Assembly: GCA_964558875.1 (NCBI GenBank)
Contig: CAZLGM010000062.1
Span: 1-16,424 of the forward strand
Reading direction: 5' to 3'
DNA: 16,424 nucleotides
From: CAZLGM01 sp964558875
GTDB lineage: Bacteria; Desulfobacterota; Desulfobulbia; Desulfobulbales; Desulfocapsaceae
Below the pieces are notes generated by a model that was not told the origin of the DNA, did no database searches, and worked only from the letters and a program-made list of their open reading frames with translations. Below are positions 14,465 through 16,424 of this stretch, piece by piece (within the stretch, counting starts at the first letter, position 1; every line of letters starts with the position of its first letter). The position numbers and the translations under genes were made by a program.

Positions 14465-14802
14465 TCAATCTGTAACCGGGTAGAGAAACCCATCTAATAT
14501 TTCGATTTGTTTGGAGATAACCTGTCTGCCACTGAAGTTGTTATAGACAAGAGTAATATTCAGGCTGGGGTAGTACCTCGTTATTGTATAATTTTATAAA
14601 GAAAAAAACCGGATACTTCTTCTGTGCAGGTAGGCTTATAAGATACTTCAAACGTTTCTTTGCCTCCAATGGTCGTGAACTCTATTGCTGTAACATTCAA
14701 CAGTTTTGATTCCTGGCCGGGAAATGGTGAATAGAGTCCTGAGGATACAACAGGATACGTGATAATTTTTTTTCTGGAACGAGAAGCTATTTGTTGATCA
14801 TT
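14465..14802 (-). pseudogene. Frameshifted remnant of an unidentified protein gene
   Basis: Two open stretches on the minus strand read like one protein in two frames. The first (14802 down to 14581) gives 73 codons without a start codon, containing YPVVSSGLYSPFPGQESKLL and FEVSYKPTCTEEVSGFFLYK. The second (14593 down to 14465) is one frame off. It gives 42 codons containing YYPSLNITLVYNNFSGRQV and ends TD-stop. One extra base in the A-run near 14592-14595 (T-run on the + strand) would join them as ...GFFLYK-NYTITRYY.... Upstream, another frame (14868 down to 14790) may continue the N-terminal part through a second shift. The composition, rich in alternating hydrophobic and polar residues, suggests a beta-rich domain. 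I do not recognise the family. A sequencing error in a homopolymer is an alternative to real decay. Confidence 0.45.
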
Positions 14803-14859
14803 CTAAAGCACAAAGGTATGCGATGTGTTTCGAGATCTTTAAATTCGGAAGAATGTGTT

Positions 14860-15576
14860 TCAGGGAGTTGTCAACAGCTTTGCAATCACCTTTTTAAAAT
14901 GATCGAGGTCGGCAGTCATGGTCTCAACCATCACCTGAGTCAAATCAAAAAATTCTATCAGCATTTCATCGTCGATCGGTTCAATACCAAAATCGAGGAT
15001 CACGATTCGGTCGAACATCCCCAGGTTGATACGAAAATCCTCCTTGGTCCATCGCCCGTCATTAATGGAGTCGTTGATCATTTTGATCCAGGCCGGAGTC
15101 ATCAGGGTTGTGCGGTTCTCCTGAAGCTTTTGCGCGACTTCTTTTCCCAGCAGAGTCTCAATACAGTTGCCGCCATCAACTATTTTGCCACCGCAGTGCT
15201 CAACCACATCTGCAATTTCTGTTGTGCAGTTGCAGTTCTTACCTACAAGGAAGTGGGGGATGTGTTTTTCCTGTTTTGCTTTATCGATCCCATCAATGAG
15301 CTCAGACTGCATCAGTTCGGGATCGATGTGGATGGCGTAATGCATGAAGTGGATGACCGGAAGATCATCATATTCAGCAAGCACGCATTGCAGCTCTTTT
15401 AAGAATATTGGACAGACGATCAGTGACTTGGGTGAACCGCTGTGGTGCTTCAGCTGTTTGTTTGTCATGTCAGTATGTGTTCTTGACGAAAAGGGGGAAC
15501 TCCGGATCACACTTGAGCCCGGGTGGTTTAAATCGGCTATTGCTTGAGCAAAACAGTACGTTGTTATGTCTTTCAT
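14860..15576 (-). CDS. DUF1638-family protein
   Basis: The match to DUF1638 rests on LIVCPIFLKELQCV (52-65), the middle block KNCNCTTEIADVVEHCGG (113-130), GGNCIETLLG (135-144) and LMTPAWIKM (158-166). The domain is uncharacterised. From memory it is common in methanogens and sulfate reducers, often beside corrinoid methyltransferase genes; none is visible here. Six cysteines fall in or near the conserved blocks (C55, C64, C115, C117, C128, C138), which would suit metal or cofactor binding (inference). Residues 1-36 look unlike the family, which usually starts just before the first block. ATG 15468 (residue 37) is therefore a plausible alternative start, though it has no ribosome binding site. 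The protein is soluble, with no signal peptide or membrane helix. The neighbours give no functional clue. Confidence 0.72.
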   Translation of the reverse strand: MKDITTYCFAQAIADLNHPGSSVIRSSPFSSRTHTDMTNKQLKHHSGSPKSLIVCPIFLKELQCVLAEYDDLPVIHFMHYAIHIDPELMQSELIDGIDKAKQEKHIPHFLVGKNCNCTTEIADVVEHCGGKIVDGGNCIETLLGKEVAQKLQENRTTLMTPAWIKMINDSINDGRWTKEDFRINLGMFDRIVILDFGIEPIDDEMLIEFFDLTQVMVETMTADLDHFKKVIAKLLTTP

Positions 15577-15623
15577 TTTAGCATCTCTGTCTACTTGTGA
15601 ACAGGCAGTTTCCTGATTTTCTT

Positions 15624-15651
15624 AGTTTATACGGACGGTTAATTGAGTCAA
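15624..15651 (-). promoter_or_regulatory. Candidate promoter for the DUF1638 gene
   Basis: On the minus strand TTGACT (15651-15646), a 16-base spacer and TAAACT (15629-15624) form a fair -35/-10 pair about 50 bases before the ATG at 15576. The leader ends with only a weak ribosome binding site (CAGAGATG). Confidence 0.4.
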
Positions 15652-15915
15652 ATTGGCATCACCGAAAGCTAACCGCTTTGCACCACTTTATTCCATACTG
15701 CACAGATGGCTTCGGTTCGATTGGCGCGTTGGCTTTTTTGCGTGACTTGCCAATGAGTCGTTGATTTTTTAGAAAATAATTGTCATAAGCCAGAGAACTC
15801 ATCAGCCAGGTTCTCTCTACACCATATAGTGCGTTGTATTTAGTTGTGTGCAATATGTTGTGCGCTAATGTTATTTCCTTATCTCTATAGTTACTTGATC
15901 TTGTAACGATTTTTC

Positions 15916-15945
15916 TTGACATCCGGTTTAAATATCGGCTACTGT
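15916..15945 (+). promoter_or_regulatory. Probable mraZ (division and cell wall cluster) promoter
   Basis: A perfect -35 TTGACA (15916-15921) is followed after 18 bases by TACTGT (15940-15945), a weak -10 that keeps the key TA...T bases. Transcription would start near 15952, placing the MraZ boxes within the first 30 transcribed bases. Confidence 0.6.
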
Positions 15946-15954
15946 GATGCATAA

Positions 15955-15979
15955 TGGAGTGAAGTGGGTTAATGTGGTT
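15955..15979 (+). promoter_or_regulatory. MraZ autoregulatory operator: three TGG boxes at 10-base spacing
   Basis: TGGAG (15955-15959), TGGGT (15965-15969) and TGGTT (15975-15979) are five-base direct repeats separated by exactly five bases. This is the layout reported for MraZ binding in E. coli (three TGGGN boxes with five-base spacers). It lies just upstream of mraZ and just downstream of the predicted promoter, so repression of the cluster by MraZ itself is expected. Only the middle box matches TGGGN fully. Confidence 0.8.
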
Positions 15980-15994
15980 ATAAGGTCCTCAGCC

Positions 15995-16424
15995 ATGGCA
16001 AAAAAGGAAACAATAAAAAAACGGTTCCGCAGCAGGTCGGAACATACCCTTGATCAAAAGGGACGTTTGAATTTTCCCAGCCGATTCCGCCAGGTTATGC
16101 AGACATATGATTCGAATGATCTGATGATAACCGTGTGGGGGGATCATCTTCGCGCTTTTCCGCTTTCCGAATGGGAAAGACTTGAAGATAAGCTGCTGAC
16201 CCAGGGCAGAGAACAGCCGGGGCTTGCCAGTTTTGTCCGCATGGTTGTGTCGGGTATCACAGAATGCTCACTGGACAAGCAGGGCAGGTTGTTGATTCCT
16301 GTCTCTTTGCGTAATGAACTTAAGATTGAAAGAGAAGTTATTTTGACCGGAATGCTTGATTGGGTCGAGATCTGGGATAAAGACAGGTGGCTCGTCGAAA
16401 ATCAGGCAGCTCGGGATAATTTTG
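15995..16424 (+). CDS. mraZ: Transcriptional regulator MraZ (partial, runs off the window)
   Basis: MraZ is a ring-forming DNA-binding protein with two AbrB-like half-domains that represses its own division and cell-wall gene cluster. Both signature repeats are seen: HTLDQKGRLNFPSRFR (17-32) and ECSLDKQGRLLIPVSLR (90-106). About 143 residues are inside the window, close to the usual full length of 145-155, so only the tail is missing. Nine mostly basic residues precede the family's usual FRG-like start (here FRS at 11-13). The ATG has a moderate AAGGT at 15982-15986. By analogy, rsmH (mraW), ftsL and ftsI should follow beyond the window edge. Confidence 0.95.
   Translation, partial: MAKKETIKKRFRSRSEHTLDQKGRLNFPSRFRQVMQTYDSNDLMITVWGDHLRAFPLSEWERLEDKLLTQGREQPGLASFVRMVVSGITECSLDKQGRLLIPVSLRNELKIEREVILTGMLDWVEIWDKDRWLVENQAARDNF

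Larger units (their letters stand above)
14298..14859. other. 562-base gap between two minus-strand genes: promoter, hairpin and gene remnant
   Basis: From right to left on the minus strand this gap holds two short direct ATGTGTTTC repeats (14823-14831 and 14853-14861), a frameshifted reading-frame remnant (14465-14802), a small hairpin (14416-14433) and the promoter of the AMP nucleosidase-like gene. No intact gene was found on either strand. Confidence 0.6.
15577..15994. other. 418-base divergent intergenic region between the DUF1638 gene and mraZ
   Basis: This gap carries the candidate minus-strand promoter of the DUF1638 gene near its left end, and the mraZ promoter with MraZ operator near its right end. 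The middle (about 15660-15910) has no convincing gene. A minus-strand open frame of 97 codons there (15659-15952) is not supported by a ribosome binding site or recognisable motifs. Confidence 0.6.

Noticed and set aside
14791..15402. Plus-strand open frame of 203 codons
   Set aside because: It is antisense to the DUF1638 gene, whose protein matches a family. The plus-strand peptide shows no motifs or ribosome binding site.
15659..15952. Minus-strand open frame of 97 codons upstream of mraZ
   Set aside because: There is no ribosome binding site, its start falls in the mraZ promoter, and the basic, low-complexity peptide matches no family I know. It could still be a decayed fragment.

Overview
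The window reads as ordinary chromosome from a mid-GC, anaerobic Gram-negative bacterium. The best guess is a deltaproteobacterium (Desulfobacterota, Desulfobulbales-like). This is inference from three things: the gene order yebC-ruvC-ruvA-ruvB, a multi-subunit pyruvate/2-oxoacid:ferredoxin oxidoreductase with an acyl-CoA ligase, and a DUF1638 protein. No tRNA, rRNA, CRISPR array, integrase or intact insertion sequence was found.

Left part (1-6660, all +): an HD-type CCA-adding enzyme, the 23S rRNA 2'-O-methyltransferase RlmE, then yebC-ruvC-ruvA-ruvB-panB, closed by a strong intrinsic terminator at 6613-6656. RuvA, RuvB and RuvC together branch-migrate and cut Holliday junctions. The normally tight ruvC-ruvA junction is split by a 240-base intergenic stretch. 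It holds a large imperfect palindrome whose left arm covers the ruvC stop codon, plus a further direct copy of the right arm.

Middle (6660-13480, all +): a promoter and a Glu/Leu/Phe/Val-type dehydrogenase, then a second palindrome sharing a 25-base core with the ruvC-ruvA repeats. Next comes an apparent operon: a small lipoprotein with a duplicated C-terminal helix; a fused gamma-delta subunit, alpha and beta of a pyruvate-type 2-oxoacid:ferredoxin oxidoreductase; and an AMP-forming acyl-CoA ligase. The last four genes overlap one another. Taken together the set could deaminate an amino acid to a 2-oxoacid, oxidise it to acyl-CoA with reduced ferredoxin, and connect to free acids. The substrates cannot be read from sequence.

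Right part (13480-16424): two minus-strand genes, an AMP nucleosidase-like protein with a clear promoter and a DUF1638 protein, separated by a frameshifted gene remnant (14465-14802). Then, on the + strand, comes the start of mraZ, normally the first gene of the division and cell-wall cluster. It is cut by the window edge. Its leader carries three TGG boxes at exactly 10-base spacing, matching the known MraZ autoregulatory operator.

No clearly new multi-gene system is visible. The least explained items are the dispersed palindromic repeat, the frameshifted remnant, and the lipoprotein at the head of the oxidoreductase operon.
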